Part shown: positions 5,909-7,674 of the stretch, piece after piece | Layout of the letters: every line of letters begins with the position of its first letter | Numbering within the stretch: position 1 is the stretch's first letter | Assembly: GCA_964636675.1 (NCBI GenBank) | Contig: CAZWUO010000180.1 | Coordinates: forward strand, 1 to 7,674 | DNA: 7,674 bases | Source of the DNA: JALUUH01 sp964636675 | GTDB lineage: Bacteria; Pseudomonadota; Gammaproteobacteria; S012-40 | Direction: 5' to 3' | The notes under the pieces: model-generated | What the model was told of the DNA's origin: nothing | What the model saw: the letters and a program-made list of their open reading frames with translations, nothing else | Database searches by the model: none | Translations under genes and position numbers: made by a program

Positions 5909-5935
5909 TAAAGTTAATCTTGGCACATACGATAA
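5909..5935 (+). promoter_or_regulatory. FliA (sigma-28) promoter of the receiver-HDOD gene
   Basis: TAAAGTTA (-35, 7/8), 11 bases, TACGATAA (-10, 6/8). Transcription would start near 5942, giving a leader of about 94 bases before the ATG at 6036. It lies 35 bases after the hemoglobin stop codon, so the gene has its own promoter and need not rely on read-through. Confidence 0.82.
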
Positions 5936-6035
5936 GCATAATGACTAAACTCCACTGCTTCAAATTCTCCAAAAAAGGTGGCGTTATCATAAAACCCAGC
6001 TTTGGAAAAAATCACTCGTAAAAGGAATTGCATAG

Positions 6036-7334
6036 ATGGTTTTACCCCTGCAATCTGCAACAAAAAAACCTCGATTGTTATTGATTGATTCCAATTCGGA
6101 AGACCTGAAAAACTCATCTATTGAACTGGAAAAACTGGAATACCAGCTAATCGCTGTTGATTGCATTAAAAAGGCAGTCAACGCACTCAAGGAAAAAAAA
6201 TTTTCGTTGATCTTGCTTGATATGACACGCCTGCAAAAAGAGCATTACTCTTTTCTCAAGCAGCTCAAATCCCATAAAACACTCAAAAATAAACCCATTA
6301 TCGTATTTTTACATCCCACGGATGACAGCGTCAAAACCCAACTTATCAATGCTGGAGTGAGTGACTTTGTAAAAAAACCAATACATCCTCAGGAGCTACA
6401 AAAAAAAATCTCCGAGCAATTGGCTAAACAAAGCAAACCTGTAGAGCCAACCACCACGGAACAAGCTGAAACACCATCTCCGACACTTAGCAGCAAAGAA
6501 ATGCTGTTACCCGAACTCAGTAAAAAAATCAGAAACAATCAATTACAACTGCCCCCGCAGCCTAAATTACTGCATAAAGTGATTACCATGCTCAACGACG
6601 AGGAAACCTCACTCACCGAAATAGCAGATATCATTTCCAAGGATGCTGGAGTCTCATCTCGAATATTAATGGCAGCAAATTCGGCACAATTTGCCGGTGC
6701 TCAAGAATCGAAGAATTCACATGATGCAATCATGCGGATTGGCTTAAAAAGAACGCTGAGTTATGTCATGGTCATCCAAAATTCCCAATTATTTACCGCC
6801 GATAAACCACCTTATAAAAAAATGCGCGAAGATTTATGGAAACATTCGTTAATGACCGCAGTCTGTGGAAAAACCATTGCGGACGCAATAAATTATTCCC
6901 AAGCAGATAATATTTTTGCATACGGTTTACTTCATGATGTGGGAAAGTTGTCTTTAGTACCCATTATCCAATCTATCTCAACCAAAGAAATTGAAGATTC
7001 ACCCGAATTAATTGAAGAAGTATTGGACAAACTTCACGCAGAACTCGGTGGACAACTTTTCAATAAATGGTTATTTCCTGCGGAATTTGTCAAAATTTCA
7101 AAATTACACCATGAACCACCGCGTAAAGAACTGACACCTAAATATCTATTGATAACCTCTTTTGCAAATATCGTTGCAAACATGATGGAGGATAATAAAG
7201 AGTTTGGAGAAAAACAAATTGAAGAAGCACTCGAAACACCACACGCAAAACTCCTAAAACTCAGCAAAAATCACTTTGATAACATCGCCACTTCGGTTAA
7301 ATCAGAACTTGAACTAATGGGGACGATAATCTAA
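6036..7334 (+). CDS. Receiver-HDOD signalling protein with a degenerate receiver domain
   Basis: A 432-residue two-domain cytoplasmic protein. Residues about 12-130 form a CheY-like receiver: RLLLIDSNSED (D18), LILLDMT with the phosphorylatable aspartate position D62, and DFVKKPI with the conserved lysine (113/114). The usual acidic pair is reduced to D-S and the switch Thr/Ser after IIVF is not conserved, so normal phosphorylation is doubtful. A polar linker (131-155) leads to an HDOD domain (about 165-370): LPPQPKLLHKVITML, TEIADIISKDAGVSSRILMAANSAQFAG, GLLHDVGKL (298-306) and KLHHEP (356-361). HDOD proteins relate to HD phosphohydrolases but mostly lack activity and act in signalling, including motility and cyclic-di-GMP networks. 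ATG lies 9 bases after AAGGA (6022-6026). The gene has its own FliA promoter; its partner is unknown. Confidence 0.92.
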   Translation: MVLPLQSATKKPRLLLIDSNSEDLKNSSIELEKLEYQLIAVDCIKKAVNALKEKKFSLILLDMTRLQKEHYSFLKQLKSHKTLKNKPIIVFLHPTDDSVKTQLINAGVSDFVKKPIHPQELQKKISEQLAKQSKPVEPTTTEQAETPSPTLSSKEMLLPELSKKIRNNQLQLPPQPKLLHKVITMLNDEETSLTEIADIISKDAGVSSRILMAANSAQFAGAQESKNSHDAIMRIGLKRTLSYVMVIQNSQLFTADKPPYKKMREDLWKHSLMTAVCGKTIADAINYSQADNIFAYGLLHDVGKLSLVPIIQSISTKEIEDSPELIEEVLDKLHAELGGQLFNKWLFPAEFVKISKLHHEPPRKELTPKYLLITSFANIVANMMEDNKEFGEKQIEEALETPHAKLLKLSKNHFDNIATSVKSELELMGTII

Positions 7335-7406
7335 ATCTCAGTCGTTATGGGTATACACTAGACTGTATTAGTCTCGACTTAATCTGACACTTCGACTTGA
7401 CGTGAA

Positions 7407-7467
7407 GAGAGTTACCCGTTTTGATAAAGGTACGAATCTTAAATCAAAACAAACAAAGGTAACTCTC
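7407..7467 (+). promoter_or_regulatory. Hairpin over the transposase ribosome binding site
   Basis: A perfect 10-bp inverted repeat GAGAGTTACC (7407-7416) / GGTAACTCTC (7458-7467), with a second nested 8-bp pair GTTTTGAT (7418-7425) / ATCAAAAC (7443-7450). The right arm covers the end of the AAAGG ribosome binding site and reaches the base before A-ATG. In an RNA reading in from outside the element, this fold would block translation of the transposase, a known way for insertion sequences to limit themselves; the role here is inferred. Confidence 0.6.
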
Positions 7468-7468
7468 A

Positions 7469-7674
7469 ATGATCTATACTAACAATCCCATTATTAAACA
7501 TAAAGCGGGCTTATTAAATCTAGCCGAAGAACTCGGTAATGTTTCCAAAGCCTGTAAAATCATGGGTGTATCGCGTGATACATTTTATCGCTATCAAGAA
7601 TTGGTAGAGAACGGCGATATTGATTCACTTATTGATCAATCTCGAAGAGCACCCAACATAAAAAATCGGGTAGA
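7469..7674 (+). CDS. IS481-family transposase, N-terminal fragment cut by the window edge
   Basis: The first 68 residues are visible. After MIYTNNPIIKHKAG comes a helix-turn-helix, LLNLAEELGNVSKACKIMGV, continuing SRDTFYRYQELVENG, then a region ending in SRRAPNIKNRV. This is the characteristic start of IS481-type transposases, in which an HTH for binding the element ends precedes an rve-type DDE catalytic domain; the latter would lie beyond the window. AAAGG 9 bases before the ATG is the ribosome binding site and is partly inside a hairpin. The open frame is undamaged as far as it can be read, so the copy may be active. Confidence 0.93.
   Translation, partial: MIYTNNPIIKHKAGLLNLAEELGNVSKACKIMGVSRDTFYRYQELVENGDIDSLIDQSRRAPNIKNRV

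Larger units (their letters stand above)
7364..7674 (+). mobile_element. IS481-family insertion sequence, left part, running off the window
   Basis: The transposase at 7469 identifies the element. The left end is placed at TGT (7364) because IS481-family ends begin with TGT and the HDOD gene stops 30 bases earlier at 7334. The right end, and so any target duplication, is outside the window, and the exact boundary is inferred. Confidence 0.7.

Noticed and set aside
5921..5938. Sigma-54-like sequence TTGGCAC...AAGC upstream of the HDOD gene
   Set aside because: The GG and GC pairs are 2 bases too far apart for a sigma-54 promoter, and the stretch overlaps a much better FliA match (5909-5935).
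5914..6190. Two 67-codon minus-strand frames across the 5' end of the HDOD gene
   Set aside because: They overlap the FliA promoter and the start of a clear gene, with no motif of their own.
1..7674. CRISPR arrays, tRNA or rRNA genes
   Set aside because: No regularly spaced direct repeats, tRNA-like cloverleaf or rRNA sequence was seen on either strand.

Overview
The window looks like chromosome from a flagellated gammaproteobacterium of moderate-to-low GC. GlyA aligns almost residue for residue with the E. coli enzyme, the order glyA-nrdR-ribD is the usual gammaproteobacterial one, and four sites match the promoter of the flagellar sigma factor FliA (sigma-28). A Legionellales-like or related host is possible, but the sequence does not settle this.

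Layout. (1) Positions 143-3073, minus strand: a housekeeping operon glyA -> nrdR -> ribD (one-carbon metabolism, control of ribonucleotide reductase, riboflavin synthesis). No further rib gene is visible in the 142 bases after ribD; that stretch looks like repeat DNA. (2) Positions 3074-3493: a gene-free spacer with the glyA promoter on the minus strand. On the plus strand it has a possible folded leader RNA ending at a strong ribosome binding site, but the reading frame there stops after 7 residues. (3) Positions 3494-3688: a small two-helix membrane protein of unknown function. (4) Positions 3758-7334: a chemotaxis/motility block of four genes: cheD, a probably 5'-eroded unknown gene, a truncated hemoglobin, and a degenerate receiver-HDOD protein. 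(5) Positions 7364-7674: the left part of an IS481-family insertion sequence that runs off the window.

The main result concerns block 4. Each of its four genes has its own upstream match to the FliA consensus (TAAAGTTT, 11 bases, GCCGATAA), always with exactly 11 bases between the two boxes and always in the right direction. This points to a small dispersed set of late flagellar genes that joins a chemoreceptor deamidase, a heme protein able to bind O2 or NO, and an HDOD signalling protein. Two of the promoters stand back to back between the unknown gene and the hemoglobin gene.

Mobile DNA has worked on this block. A 138-bp MITE-like element, with 12-bp terminal inverted repeats and a 6-bp target duplication, lies just upstream of the cheD promoter and leaves it intact. 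The unknown gene beside it seems to have lost its 5' part to frameshifts while keeping a good promoter.
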